A stretch of DNA of 64,000 nt from Streptomyces sp. SM11 (GCF_002910905.1 NZ_NEUE01000298.1:12972-76971); one strand, 5' to 3'; positions 52,969 through 62,990 are shown, counted from the stretch's first letter. Made by a program: numbers and translations. The notes: generated by a model not told the origin, from the letters alone.

Positions 52969-54588
52969 ATGCCCGCACCCCAGTCTCCCGCCTCCCCGAC
53001 ACCCGCAGGACAGCCCGCCGCCCGGGAGTCCCCCGGCCCCGGCACGCCCGCCCGGGACCACTACGACGCCGTGATCGTCGGCGGTGGCCACAACGGCCTG
53101 GTCGCCGCCGCCTACCTGGCGCGCGCCGGACAGTCGGTCCTCGTCCTGGAACGTCTCGGCGCCACCGGGGGAGCGGCGATCTCGACCCGCCCCTTCGCCG
53201 GGGTCGACGCCCGGCTCTCGCGCTACTCGTATCTGGTGTCCCTGCTGCCGGACAGGATCGTCCGGGATCTCGGCCTCGACTTCGCCGTGCGCAAGCGGAC
53301 CGTCTCCTCCTACACCCCCGCCGTACGCGGCGGACGCCCCACCGGACTGCTCGTCGCCGGCGGCCGCACCCGGGAGTCCTTCGCCGCACTGACCGGGAGC
53401 GAGCGCGAGTACGCGGCCTGGCAGCGGTTCTACGCCAGGACGCAGCGGGTCGCCGAGCGCGTCTTCCCGACCCTCACCGAGCCGCTGCCGGGCCGGGACG
53501 CGCTGCGCGAACGGATCGACGACCCCGACGCCTGGCGGATGCTGTTCGAGGAACCGCTCGGAGTGGCCGTCGAGGAGAACTTCACCGACGACCTGGTGCG
53601 AGGAGTCGTCCTCACCGACGCCCTGATCGGCACCTTCGCCGACGCCCACGACACCTCGCTCCTCCAGAACCGGTGCTTCCTCTACCACGTGATCGGCGGC
53701 GGCACCGGCGACTGGGACGTCCCCGTCGGCGGCATGGGCGCGCTCACCGACGCGCTGGCCGCCGCCGCCCGTGCGGCGGGCGCCGAGATCCGCGTTCGGC
53801 ACGAGGCGACCCGGATCGAGACCGACGGCGAGGCCGCCGAGGTCACCGTCCGCACCCCGGACGGCGAACACGTCGTCGCCGCCCGCCGGGTGCTCGTCAA
53901 CGCCTCTCCGCAGGCCCTCGCCGCCCTGCTCGGCGACACCCCGCCGCCGCTCGCCGAGGGCGCGCAGCTCAAGGTGAACATGCTGCTCACCCGGCTGCCG
54001 AAGCTCCGCGACCGGTCCGTCGACCCCCGGCAGGCCTTCGCCGGCACCTTCCACATCGCCGAGGGGTACGGGCAGCTCGCCGACGCCTACCGGGACGCGG
54101 CGGCGGGCAGGCTGCCCGCCGCCCCGCCGTCCGAGATCTACTGCCACTCGCTGACCGACCCCTCGATCCTCGGCCCCGACCTCGCCGCGCGCGGCTACCA
54201 GACCCTCACCCTCTTCGGCCTGCACGCCCCGGCCCGGCTGTTCGCCGCCGACAACGACGCCGCCCGCGCGGCGCTGCTGAAGGCGACCCTGGCCGAACTG
54301 GACGCGCACCTGGAGGAGCCGGTCACCGACTGTCTGGCCCTCGACGAGAGGGGCGAGCCCTGCACCGAGGCCAAGACCCCGCTCGACCTGGAGCGCGATC
54401 TGCGGCTGCCCGGCGGCCACATCTTCCACCGCGACCTCTCCTTCCCGTACGCGGACGAGGGCACCGGGCGCTGGGGCGTGGAGACCGCGCACGCCAACGT
54501 GCTGCTCTGCGGGGCGGGCGCGGTGCGCGGCGGCGGCGTCAGCGGGGTCCCCGGCCACAACGCGGCGATGGCGGCGCTGGGGCGGTGA
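52969..54588 (+). CDS. Phytoene desaturase-like FAD oxidoreductase
   Basis: A 539-residue NAD(P)/FAD-dependent amine-oxidase/CrtI-fold enzyme. The dinucleotide motif AVIVGGGHNGLVAAAYLARA is near residue 35, preceded by a Pro/Ala-rich unstructured N-terminus; the C-terminal flavin motif is VLLCGAGAVRGGGVSGVPGH. This subgroup is close to bacterial and eukaryotic PYROXD2-like proteins; no carotenoid genes are nearby, so a true phytoene desaturase role is unlikely. ATG 52969 has GAAGG close upstream. Confidence 0.88.
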   Translation: MPAPQSPASPTPAGQPAARESPGPGTPARDHYDAVIVGGGHNGLVAAAYLARAGQSVLVLERLGATGGAAISTRPFAGVDARLSRYSYLVSLLPDRIVRDLGLDFAVRKRTVSSYTPAVRGGRPTGLLVAGGRTRESFAALTGSEREYAAWQRFYARTQRVAERVFPTLTEPLPGRDALRERIDDPDAWRMLFEEPLGVAVEENFTDDLVRGVVLTDALIGTFADAHDTSLLQNRCFLYHVIGGGTGDWDVPVGGMGALTDALAAAARAAGAEIRVRHEATRIETDGEAAEVTVRTPDGEHVVAARRVLVNASPQALAALLGDTPPPLAEGAQLKVNMLLTRLPKLRDRSVDPRQAFAGTFHIAEGYGQLADAYRDAAAGRLPAAPPSEIYCHSLTDPSILGPDLAARGYQTLTLFGLHAPARLFAADNDAARAALLKATLAELDAHLEEPVTDCLALDERGEPCTEAKTPLDLERDLRLPGGHIFHRDLSFPYADEGTGRWGVETAHANVLLCGAGAVRGGGVSGVPGHNAAMAALGR

Positions 54589-54731
54589 CCAGGACCGGTC
54601 CGATGGTCCGGGCCGCCGAGGACCGACCCCGGCGGCCCGCACCGCCCATGCCGAGGCACCGCCTGTGCCGCCCGCGCCGCCCGGCGTTCCGGGGCTCCGG
54701 TGTCCGGGCGACACGGGCGGTCCAGCGCCGG

Positions 54732-56669
54732 TCAGTCCGCCGACGGCCTCCAGCCCGTCGCCTCGATCCGGCCGGCGTCCCGGGGCCGTTCCGCGTCGAA
54801 GACCGTGCGGACGCCGTCGCGGATCCGCAGGCCGTCCACGTACGCGCCGCGTCCCACGTACAGCCGGTCGGTGGCGTAGCGCCAGCGCAGGCGGACGTCC
54901 CGGCCGCGCCAGGCCGTCAGGTCCGCCTCCAGCCGGTGCCAGACGCGCCCCGACCAGCCGGTCGCCGAGCCCGTCGGGTGCGGCCGCGGGTCCGGGCGGT
55001 GGCGGCCGGGGCCCTGCGCGAGCGTGGTGAACGGCACCGGCTGCCAGTCACCACCTGTCGACGCCTCCAGGAAGAGGTTGTCGGCGGCCGGCTCGGTGTC
55101 CCACCACAACGCGCACTCCAGGCGGGCCCGCGCGGAGTTCAGACGCAGGGCGGGCAGGGTGAGGGTGGCGGTGGACGCGCTCGCCATCCCGGAGAACCAG
55201 GCCGTGCGCCCCCGCTCGGGACGGACCGGAACGGCCCGTGCCAGCTGGTTGGCGGCCGCCACCCGGGGCGCACTGCCCGAGCGCCAACTCCGTACGGGGT
55301 GGACGGAGTTGCCCAGCACGATGAGGAAGGTGTCGGTCGACGGGTCGAGCACCAGGCTGGTCCCGGTGAATCCGGTGTGCCCAGCACTGCGCGGAGTCGC
55401 CATCGCCCCCATGTACCAGTGCTGGTGGAGCTCGAAGCCGAGGCCGTGCTCGTCGCCCGGGAACGCGGTGTTGAAGTCGGTGAACAGGAGGTCGACCGAG
55501 TCCTCGGACAGGATGCGGGAGCGGCCGTAGACCCCGCCGTTGAGGAGCGTCCGGGCGAGCACCGCGAGATCCCAGGCGCAGGAGAACACCCCGGCGTGGC
55601 CCGCCACCCCGTCCAGGCCGAACGCGTTCTCGTCGTGCACCTCGCCCCAGACCAGCCCGCGCTCAAGACCGGACCAGGGCGGCCGGGCGTCCTCGGTGGC
55701 CGCGATCTTCGGCTTCCAGGAGCCGGGCGGGTTGTAGCGGGTGCGGTGCATCCCGAGCGGGGCGGTGATCTCGTCGTGGAGCAGGGCGTCCAGCGAGCGC
55801 CCGGTGACCTTCTCCAGGATCAGTTGCAGCGAGATCAGGTTGAGGTCGGAGTAGAGATACGCGCTGCCCGAGGTGCTCACCGGGACCTCGTCCCACAGCA
55901 GCCGGAGCTTGCCCTCCCGGGTCGGCTCCTCGTACAGCGGGATCCATGCCCGGAAACCCGAGGTGTGCGTGAGCAGTTGACGGACCGTGATGCCTTGTTT
56001 GCCGCCGCCCGCGAAGTCCGGGAGGTACGAGGCGACCGCCGTCTCCAGCTCCAGCTCGCCGCGCTCGATCTGCTGGACGGCCAGGAGCGACGTGAACAGC
56101 TTGGAGATCGAGGCCAGGTCGAAGACGGTGTCCTCGGCCATCGTGATCTGCTGCTCCGGCGGGAACTCCACTCCGGTGTCGGTCTTCTCGTCGTACGCGG
56201 AATAGCGCACCGCCTTGCCGATCGGCCGGTGCAGAGCCACCGTCCCGCCCCGCCCGGCGAGCAGCACGGCGCCCGCGTACCAGGGGTGCTCGGGGGAGTC
56301 GGCGAGGTAGGCCTCGGCGTCCCGTACGAGCTGGTCCAGCGGCCCCTGGAGCAGTCCGGCGCGCGCGGCGCTCCCGCGCCGCAGCGTGGGCCGGTGTGCC
56401 CCTGGTCCCATGTCCGCTCCCGTGTCCGCTGCTCTGTCGGGCACCCCCGTGCCCGGCCCGCTCCGGGCGGCCGCGCCCGCGAGCGGGACCGGCGTCAGCG
56501 CGAGCGCACCGCCCAGCGCCAGTATCCCGCCGCCCAGCCGCCGCCGGGCGATGCCGCTCCCGGCCACGCGGGCGCCGATCGCGGAGTCGCGGCTCGGGGT
56601 CCGCTCCCCGCCTCCCCGCGCGCTCCGGCCGTCCGCCGCCCGTCCGTTCCCCTGCGTGTCCTCGGTCAT
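54732..56669 (-). CDS. Secreted serine hydrolase (beta-lactamase class C / AmpC-like)
   Basis: A 645-residue exported enzyme. A long N-terminal region carries a Tat-like signal (RRRLGGGILALGGALALTPV). The class C core has SISK (SxxK, near residue 186), YSDLN (YxN-type, near 266) and HTSGF; the C-terminal ~170 residues form a beta-rich domain (ECALWWDTEPAADNLFLEAS, VDGLRIRD) resembling immune-inhibitor/MAM-like carbohydrate or protein-binding modules. Similar proteins act in cell-wall or D-peptide metabolism. ATG 56669 has AAGGAG six bases upstream; an in-frame TTG two codons earlier is not preferred. Confidence 0.88.
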   Translation of the reverse strand: MTEDTQGNGRAADGRSARGGGERTPSRDSAIGARVAGSGIARRRLGGGILALGGALALTPVPLAGAAARSGPGTGVPDRAADTGADMGPGAHRPTLRRGSAARAGLLQGPLDQLVRDAEAYLADSPEHPWYAGAVLLAGRGGTVALHRPIGKAVRYSAYDEKTDTGVEFPPEQQITMAEDTVFDLASISKLFTSLLAVQQIERGELELETAVASYLPDFAGGGKQGITVRQLLTHTSGFRAWIPLYEEPTREGKLRLLWDEVPVSTSGSAYLYSDLNLISLQLILEKVTGRSLDALLHDEITAPLGMHRTRYNPPGSWKPKIAATEDARPPWSGLERGLVWGEVHDENAFGLDGVAGHAGVFSCAWDLAVLARTLLNGGVYGRSRILSEDSVDLLFTDFNTAFPGDEHGLGFELHQHWYMGAMATPRSAGHTGFTGTSLVLDPSTDTFLIVLGNSVHPVRSWRSGSAPRVAAANQLARAVPVRPERGRTAWFSGMASASTATLTLPALRLNSARARLECALWWDTEPAADNLFLEASTGGDWQPVPFTTLAQGPGRHRPDPRPHPTGSATGWSGRVWHRLEADLTAWRGRDVRLRWRYATDRLYVGRGAYVDGLRIRDGVRTVFDAERPRDAGRIEATGWRPSAD

Positions 56670-56732
56670 CCGCAACTCCTTCCCGCGCCCGGCGTCCGGC
56701 CCCGGGCCGTAGCCGCGTTCCGGCGCCCGCGC

Positions 56733-56772
56733 GAAAGTAACTTCCGAAATCTCGCCGAGCAGTGAAAGTTCC
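56733..56772. promoter_or_regulatory. Direct-repeat element upstream of the serine hydrolase
   Basis: GAAAGTAACTTCC (56733) and GAAAGTTCC (56764) begin 31 bases apart, about three helical turns, in a GC-rich spacer, with GAGGTTACT further on. This looks like a regulator-binding site for the divergent serine hydrolase or oxidoreductase gene. The regulator is unknown; the murein-recycling context of similar hydrolases is only suggestive. Confidence 0.4.
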
Positions 56773-56892
56773 TGCCGCCGCAGAGGTTACTGTCACCCCC
56801 GCGCCCCTGTGGGCGTCCCGGCCCGCAAAGAATATGACACTGCATCAGAAAAGCTCTTCCCTCGGTCGCCCGGCTGCGGCATCCTGCCGCCC

Positions 56893-58002
56893 ATGGAGAC
56901 GGAGCTGAGCCAGCAACTGGGAATCGAGCACGCCATCTTCGGCTTCACGCCGTTCCCCGAGGTCGCCGCAGCCATCACCAGAGCCGGCGGCTTCGGCGTG
57001 CTCGGGGCGGTCCGCTACACCGCCCCCGAGGCCCTCGCGCGTGACCTGGACCGCCTGCACGAACACGCCGACGGCAAGCCCTACGGCCTCGACGTGGTCA
57101 TGCCGGCCAAGAAGGTCGAGGGCATCACCGAAGCGGACGTCGAGGCGATGATCCCGGACGAACACCGCGGATTCGTGCGGGAGCTGCTGACCCGCTACGG
57201 CGTGCCCGAACTCGCCGAGGGCGAGGCGTCCGGCTGGCGTATCACCGGCTGGATGGAGGAGGTCGCCCGGGGCCAGCTCGACGTGGCCTTCGACTACCCG
57301 ATCAAGCTGCTGGCCAACGCCCTCGGCTCCCCGCCCGCCGACGTCATCGGGCGCGCCCACGACCACGGGGTACTCGTCGCCGCCCTGGCCGGCAGCGCCC
57401 GGCACGCCCGGCGGCACGCGGAGGCGGGCATCGACGTCGTCGTCGCCCAGGGGTACGAGGCGGGAGGTCACACCGGGGAGATCGGCTCCATGGTGCTGGT
57501 CCCCGAAGTCGTCGAGGCCGTCGCCCCGCTGCCCGTGCTCGCCGCAGGAGGCATCGGCAGCGGCGAACAGGCCGCCGCGGGGATCGCCCTCGGCGCGCAG
57601 GGCGTCTGGCTCGGCTCCCTCTGGCTCACCACCGAGGAGGCCGACCTGCACTCCCCGGCCCTGACCGCCAAGCTCCTGGCCGCCGGCTCCGGCGACACCG
57701 TCCGCTCCCGCGCCCTCACGGGGAAACCCGCACGCCAGCTCCGTACCGCATGGACCGACGCCTGGGACGACGGGGCAGGACCCGGCACCCTGCCCATGCC
57801 GCTCCAGGGCCTGCTGGTCGCCGAGGCCGTCTCCCGGATCCAGAAGTACGAGGTCGGGGAGCTACTCGGCACGCCCGTCGGGCAGATCGTCGGCCGGATG
57901 ACCAGCGAACGCAGCGTCCAGGCCGTGGTCGACGACCTGACCCGCGGCTTCGAACGGGCCGTCACCCGCATGAACCGCATCGCCGGAAGGAGCGCCACGT
58001 GA
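56893..58002 (+). CDS. Nitronate monooxygenase-like flavin oxidoreductase
   Basis: A 369-residue FMN TIM-barrel protein of the NPD/2-nitropropane dioxygenase family. It has HAIFGFTPFPEVAAAITRAG at the N-terminus, VVAQGYEAGGHTGEIGSMVL (FMN/active-site segment), and VLAAGGIGSGEQAAAGIALG (phosphate-binding). The substrate is uncertain; many such proteins oxidise nitroalkanes or act as enoyl reductases. I chose ATG 56893 over the open frame to 56809 because the family start (METELSQQLGIEHAIFG) matches. It is coupled by GTGA overlap to the acyl-CoA synthetase. Confidence 0.88.
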   Translation: METELSQQLGIEHAIFGFTPFPEVAAAITRAGGFGVLGAVRYTAPEALARDLDRLHEHADGKPYGLDVVMPAKKVEGITEADVEAMIPDEHRGFVRELLTRYGVPELAEGEASGWRITGWMEEVARGQLDVAFDYPIKLLANALGSPPADVIGRAHDHGVLVAALAGSARHARRHAEAGIDVVVAQGYEAGGHTGEIGSMVLVPEVVEAVAPLPVLAAGGIGSGEQAAAGIALGAQGVWLGSLWLTTEEADLHSPALTAKLLAAGSGDTVRSRALTGKPARQLRTAWTDAWDDGAGPGTLPMPLQGLLVAEAVSRIQKYEVGELLGTPVGQIVGRMTSERSVQAVVDDLTRGFERAVTRMNRIAGRSAT

Positions 58003-59549
58003 ACCAGCCGCCAGGCGGCTTCTGGGCCCAGGCCACCGCCCACCCCGACCGCACCGTCCTGATCGCCCCCGACGGCGAGGAGTGGAGCGCGGGCCGGCTG
58101 CACGCCGACGTCAACCGCATGGTCCATGGACTGCGCGCGGCGGGACTGCGCGAGGGCGACGCGTTCGCCGTCGTGCTGCCCAACGGCGTCGAACTCCTCA
58201 CCGCCTACCTCGCCGCCTCGCAGGCCGGCTTCTACCTCGTCCCCGTCAACCACCATCTCGTCGGTCCCGAGATCGCGTGGATCGTCGCCGACTCGGGCGC
58301 CCGAGTCCTGATCGCCCACGAACGCTTCGCGGGTACCGCGACGGCCGCCGCCGACGAGGCGGAACTGCCCGCCACCCACCGCTACGGCGTCGGCACGGCC
58401 CCCGGCTGTCGGCCCTACACCGAACTCCTCGAAGGCCACCCCGGCACCCCACCGGACGGCCGGACCCTCGGCTGGGTCATGAACTACACCTCGGGCACCA
58501 CCGGCCGCCCGCGCGGTATCAGGCGCCCACTGCCCGGCCAACGCCCCGAGGAGACCTATCTCGGCGGGTTCCTCGGAATCTTCGGCATCCGGCCGTTCGA
58601 CGGCAACGTCCACCTGGTGTGCTCGCCGCTCTACCACACAGCCGTCCTCCAATTCGCGGGTGCCGCGCTGCACATCGGCCACCCGCTGGTCCTGATGGAC
58701 GGCTGGGCCCCGGAGGAGATGCTGCGCACCATCGACGCTCACCGGGCCACCCACACCCACATGGTCCCGACCCAGTTCCACCGGCTGCTCGCGCTGCCCG
58801 ACAATGTGAAGGCGCGGTACGACGTCTCCTCCATGCGGCACGCCATCCACGGGGCCGCCCCCTGCCCCGACCACGTCAAACGCGCCATGATCGACTGGTG
58901 GGGGAGCTGCGTCGAGGAGTACTACGCGGCCAGCGAGGGCGGCGGAGCGTTCGCCACCGCCGAGGACTGGCTGAAGAAGCCCGGCACCGTCGGCAAGGCC
59001 TGGCCGATCAGCGAACTGGCCGTCTTCGACGACGACGGCAACCGGCTCGCGGCGGGCGAACTGGGCACCGTCTACATGAAGATGAGCACCGGCGGCTTCA
59101 GCTACCACAAGGACGAGGCCAAGACCCGGAAGAACCGCATCGGCGACTTCTTCACGGTCGGCGACCTGGGTGTGCTGGACGAGGACGGCTATCTCTTCCT
59201 CCGCGACCGCAAGATCGACATGATCATCGCGGGCGGCGTCAACATCTACCCCGCCGAGATCGAGTCCGCCCTGCTCACCCACCCCGCCGTCGCGGACGCC
59301 GCGGCATTCGGCATCCCGCACGCCGACCGGGGCGAGGAGGTCAAGGCCGTCGTCGAACCGGCCGAGGGCCACGTGCCGTCGGAAGCGCTTGCCGTCGCAC
59401 TCCTCGCCCACTGCGAGGAGCGGCTCGCCGGATACAAACGGCCCCGGAGCCTCGACTTCATCACCGCCATGCCCCGCGACCCCAACGGCAAGCTCTACAA
59501 ACGACGGCTGCGCGAACCGTACTGGGAGGGGCATGAGCGCCCCCTGTAG
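57999..59549 (+). CDS. Acyl-CoA synthetase (FadD-type)
   Basis: A 516-residue AMP-binding acyl-CoA ligase. The P-loop-like motif is MNYTSGTTGRPRGIRRPLPG near residue 165; YYAASEGGGAFATAE holds the adenine-binding segment, VGDLGVLDEDGYLFLRDRKI the hinge, and PNGKLYKRRLREPYW the C-terminal catalytic Lys. It activates a carboxylic acid to its CoA thioester. The GTG start overlaps the upstream oxidoreductase stop (GTGA) with GGAAGG before it, so the two act together, possibly on the same acid. Confidence 0.92.
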   Translation: MNQPPGGFWAQATAHPDRTVLIAPDGEEWSAGRLHADVNRMVHGLRAAGLREGDAFAVVLPNGVELLTAYLAASQAGFYLVPVNHHLVGPEIAWIVADSGARVLIAHERFAGTATAAADEAELPATHRYGVGTAPGCRPYTELLEGHPGTPPDGRTLGWVMNYTSGTTGRPRGIRRPLPGQRPEETYLGGFLGIFGIRPFDGNVHLVCSPLYHTAVLQFAGAALHIGHPLVLMDGWAPEEMLRTIDAHRATHTHMVPTQFHRLLALPDNVKARYDVSSMRHAIHGAAPCPDHVKRAMIDWWGSCVEEYYAASEGGGAFATAEDWLKKPGTVGKAWPISELAVFDDDGNRLAAGELGTVYMKMSTGGFSYHKDEAKTRKNRIGDFFTVGDLGVLDEDGYLFLRDRKIDMIIAGGVNIYPAEIESALLTHPAVADAAAFGIPHADRGEEVKAVVEPAEGHVPSEALAVALLAHCEERLAGYKRPRSLDFITAMPRDPNGKLYKRRLREPYWEGHERPL

Positions 59550-59642
59550 AGCCCCGGGTCCACGAGAGGGCCCCACCCGCCGCTCGCGGGCCCGGCGGTG
59601 CTCACCGACGCCGTCCCGCCCGGCGGACGGCAGTATGGGCGG

Positions 59643-60132
59643 ATGGCGATGAGCGAGACGGAACTGCTGGCCCTTCTGCGTGAACTCGATGACCCCGAGC
59701 GGCAGGAGTGGCCGCTGCACTACGAACCCTCCGCATCCCGCCGCTCGCGGGCTCGTGCGCCGGCTCGGGACGGACTTCGGGGTCCCGTGCGAGTACGAGC
59801 ACGACGCGCAGGACACCAGCGAGTACGGGCGCGTCCGTGTGCAGGCCGAGGGGACGGTCTGCGGGACGCGGATCGTGGTCTGTGTGAGCGAGTTCGGCTC
59901 CCTCGCCGAGATCTGTGCCGACAACCCGGGAGCCTTCCTCGGTACGGAAGACGCCCGGGAGTAGGGGGCGCTGGACCCCGCCGACCTCGCCACCGTGGAG
60001 CGAAGGCTTGCCGACCTCTGCTACGTGAACGTCCCCGAGGAACTGCTGGAACGCGACTACGAGGGACCCGGCGCACTTGAGGACTACGACGCGCGGTCCA
60101 CCTGGTGGACACGGCCCTTCGGCATGACGTGA
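59643..60132 (+). pseudogene. Small hypothetical protein with frameshift and internal stop
   Basis: The N-terminus (SETELLALLRELDDPERQEW) starts at ATG 59643 or 59649. At about 59735 the frame breaks; a neighbouring frame then gives LVRRLGTDFGVPCEYEHDAQ and VCVSEFGSLAEICADNPGAF, hits TAG at 59962, and continues in the same frame with LADLCYVNVPEELLERDYEG to TGA at 60130. I do not recognise the family. One frameshift and one nonsense change separate it from a ~160-residue protein. Confidence 0.55.
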
Positions 60133-60306
60133 TCCGCCCGCCCGGCGGGTCCTCGCAGTGAGATCCGAAAGAGCCAGCCCACGCCCTCCGGCCGGTCGTC
60201 GGGCAGCAGAGCGTGTGCGTCGCACGGATGCTCAGGGGAACGGTCTCCGGGGCCTTCGACGGCTCGCGGAAGACATCCCCCGGGAATGCTGTCACGACAC
60301 GTCAGC

Positions 60307-60340
60307 GGCAAGGGCGCCCGCCGAGGCGGACGCCCTTGCC
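60307..60340. terminator. Strong hairpin terminator
   Basis: A 16-bp stem (GGCAAGGGCGCCCGCC with GGCGGACGCCCTTGCC, one mismatch) encloses a two-base loop between the small pseudogene and the minus-strand acylase remnant. Confidence 0.8.
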
Positions 60341-60394
60341 GTCGCGGCCGGGCGAATCCACCCGGTCACGCGCTACCGCCGCTCGTGCACCCGC

Positions 60395-61088
60395 AGAGCC
60401 GGCGAGCGTGCGATGTCCTTCTCGCGGAACCGGGACGTCACCCAGCGCTCACCCGCTGCCGTTCCGTACGACGAGCTGGTGCTCGCCCAGGGGCGCGTCG
60501 AGCGTGATGCCCGCCGCCCGCAGCTCCGCCACCGCGTCCGCCAGGTCCCTGCCCACTCCGGGCGAGGCGGTGTTCAGACCGCGCGGGGTGCCCACCGGGT
60601 CGGCCGGGTCGAACGGGGTCCTCGACAGTTCGGCGGCGGGTACCGCCGACGCCCTCCGCCAGAACCGGTCGAAGAGCAGCGCGCCCCGGCTGTCGCTGTC
60701 CACGCTCCGGTCCCAGTGCCGCAGCACCCGGCGCTCCGCCGACACATCGACCGGCGTTCCGTCCGCGCCCAGTGGGGACGCGCCCTCCCGTTCAGCTCGC
60801 CGGGGATGGTCTGCTGCGCCTGCCGGAAGCGGCGTCCGCCCTGCCACGGGTAGTGCGGGTTGCCGAGCAGCAGCCCGCGCCCGTTCGCCGTGGCGGAGCC
60901 GTCGAAGGCCACCGCGTTGGAACCCATGCCGGCGTTGCGCGCCGACAGCAGCCGCTGTGCCGCCGTCGCGGCCTCGTCGGGCGGGACCACGGCCGCCGGG
61001 GGATCGGCCGGCCGGCGGCAGCGAGGCCGGCGCGGTGAACAGGGCGAGACCGGCGACCCCGAGCAGTCTCGGACGGTTGCGTGACGTC
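60395..61088 (-). pseudogene. Penicillin acylase-family (Ntn hydrolase) remnant
   Basis: Pieces of an exported PvdQ/penicillin acylase-type N-terminal nucleophile hydrolase remain: a signal region (RPRLLGVAGLALFTAPASLP) near 61060, then in a second frame GMGSNAVAFDGSATANGRGL and LLGNPHYPWQGGRRF (the beta-chain start, with nucleophile Ser in GSNA), and in a third stretch VLRHWDRSVDSDSRGALLFD to GITLDAPLGEHQLVVRNGSG. Most of the ~780-residue protein is missing, and the pieces lie in different frames. Confidence 0.75.
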
Positions 61089-61241
61089 AAGGTGTTCCTC
61101 CCCGCGGAACGGGTGGCACGGCGGCCGGTCCGGACCGTCCGGACAGCCACGCGCCACTCAGCCAAGGAGCCCGAGCTGTCAACCGTCCGGTCGGTATCCG
61201 GCCTCTTGACCCCCGGGGCCCGGGCCGCACAGGATCACGCC

Positions 61242-62741
61242 ATGACAGGTGTACGCAGCAGCACAGTCGACGGCGTCCTCACCCGCAGCGCCCGGCGCAT
61301 CCCCGCCCGGACCGCCGTACGGTACGCAGACCGGACCTGGACCTACCGCTCCCTGGACGCAGCCGTCTCCACGGCCGCCGCCGTCCTCACCGAGGAGCAC
61401 GGCCTCACCCCCGGCGACCAGGTGGCCGCCTACGCGCACAACTCCGACGCCTATCTGATCGGCTTCCTCGCCTGCGCACGGGCCGGATTCGTCCATGTGC
61501 CGGTCAACCAGAACCTCACCGGCGACGACCTGACCTACCTACTCGACCAGTCCGGCTCCTCCCTCGTCCTGACCGACCCGGACCTCGCCGGGCGGCTCCC
61601 CACCGGACTCCCGGCGCGGGCTCTGCGCGACGCGCCCGGCTCGCTGCTCGACGCACTGGCCACGGAACGTTCCTTCACCCCGGAGCGCCCGCCCGCCTCC
61701 GACGACCTGGTGCAGCTGCTCTACACCTCCGGCACCACCGCCCTGCCCAAGGGTGCGATGATGACGCACGGGGCGCTGGTCCACGAGTACGTCAGCGCGA
61801 TCACCGCGCTCGGCCTCGACGCCGCCGACCGGCCCGTGCACTCCCTGCCGCTCTACCACTCGGCACAGATGCATGTCTTCCTGCTGCCCTATCTGGCGGT
61901 CGGCGCCGACAACACCATCCTGGACGCGCCGGACGCCGCCTCGATCTTCGACCTCGTCGAAGGAGGCCTGGCCGACAGCCTGTTCGCCCCGCCCACCGTC
62001 TGGATCGGCCTCGCCAACCACCCGGAGTTCGCCACCCGCGACCTCGCGGGTCTGCGCAAGGCGTTCTACGGGGCCTCGATCATGCCCGTGCCCGTCCTGG
62101 AGCGACTGCGCGAACGCCTCCCGCACCTGGCCTTCTTCAACTGCTTCGGCCAGAGCGAGATCGGCCCGCTGGCCACCGTGCTGGGCCCCGACGAGCACGA
62201 GGGCCGGATGGAGTCCTGCGGCCGTCCCGTCCTCTTCGTGGAAGCCCGCGTCGTCGACGAGAAGGGCGCAGACGTCCCGGACGGCACCCCCGGCGAGGTC
62301 GTCTACCGATCACCCCAACTGTGCTCCGGATACTGGGACAAGCCCGACGAGACGGCCGGCGCCTTCCGCGACGGCTGGTTCCACTCCGGCGACCTCGCGG
62401 TCCGCGACGCCGAGGGCTTCCTCACCGTCGTCGACCGGGTCAAGGACGTCATCAACTCCGGCGGCGTCCTCGTCGCCTCCCGGCAGGTCGAGGACGCCCT
62501 CTACACCCATCCGGCCGTCGCGGAGACCGCCGTCATCGGCCTGCCGGACGACCGGTGGATCGAGGCCGTGACAGCCGTGGTCGTCCTGCGCGACGAGGCG
62601 AGCGACACCGAACTCATCGCCCACGCCCGTGAGAGGCTCACCACCTTCAAGGCGCCCAAGCGCGTGGTGTTCGTGGACGCCCTGCCGCGCAACGCCAGCG
62701 GGAAGATCCTCAAGCGGCAGCTGCGGGACGAGCTGGCCTGA
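61242..62741 (+). CDS. AMP-binding acyl-CoA synthetase / fatty acid-CoA ligase
   Basis: A 499-residue acyl-adenylate ligase. The nucleotide motif is LLYTSGTTALPKGAMMTHGA near residue 160, the second motif FFNCFGQSEIGPLATVLG, the hinge YWDKPDETAGAFRDGWFHSG, and the catalytic Lys in NASGKILKRQLRDEL. It is intact, with ATG 61242 preceded by AGGA. No partner enzyme is adjacent: the minus-strand acylase remnant lies upstream. The substrate is unknown. Confidence 0.92.
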   Translation: MTGVRSSTVDGVLTRSARRIPARTAVRYADRTWTYRSLDAAVSTAAAVLTEEHGLTPGDQVAAYAHNSDAYLIGFLACARAGFVHVPVNQNLTGDDLTYLLDQSGSSLVLTDPDLAGRLPTGLPARALRDAPGSLLDALATERSFTPERPPASDDLVQLLYTSGTTALPKGAMMTHGALVHEYVSAITALGLDAADRPVHSLPLYHSAQMHVFLLPYLAVGADNTILDAPDAASIFDLVEGGLADSLFAPPTVWIGLANHPEFATRDLAGLRKAFYGASIMPVPVLERLRERLPHLAFFNCFGQSEIGPLATVLGPDEHEGRMESCGRPVLFVEARVVDEKGADVPDGTPGEVVYRSPQLCSGYWDKPDETAGAFRDGWFHSGDLAVRDAEGFLTVVDRVKDVINSGGVLVASRQVEDALYTHPAVAETAVIGLPDDRWIEAVTAVVVLRDEASDTELIAHARERLTTFKAPKRVVFVDALPRNASGKILKRQLRDELA

Positions 62742-62990
62742 CCCGGTCTCCTGTTCGGTGCGCAGCGCCGTGGCCGTCCGGGTGAGGCTGGTCGTCCCCA
62801 CCTGCGCGCCGAGCTTCACGTCACATGCCCGGGCAGCTGGGTGGCGAGCTCTCCGGGCGCGCAGGAAGCCGTCGCACCGGAGGCCTGGTCCGGTGTCTTC
62901 CACTCCGCCTGTGGGGCACCGCCCCTGAGGGCGGCGCGGAGGAGGTGACCGGGGACCGGTCGGCGAGACGCGCAGCGGGATTCCGCAGTG

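Noticed and set aside
52969..54588. Carotenoid biosynthesis cluster
   Set aside because: Only one CrtI-fold gene is present, of the PYROXD2-like type; no phytoene synthase, cyclase or GGPP synthase nearby.
56809..56892. An extended N-terminus for the nitronate-monooxygenase-like protein
   Set aside because: The extension has no homology or RBS support; the family start matches ATG 56893.
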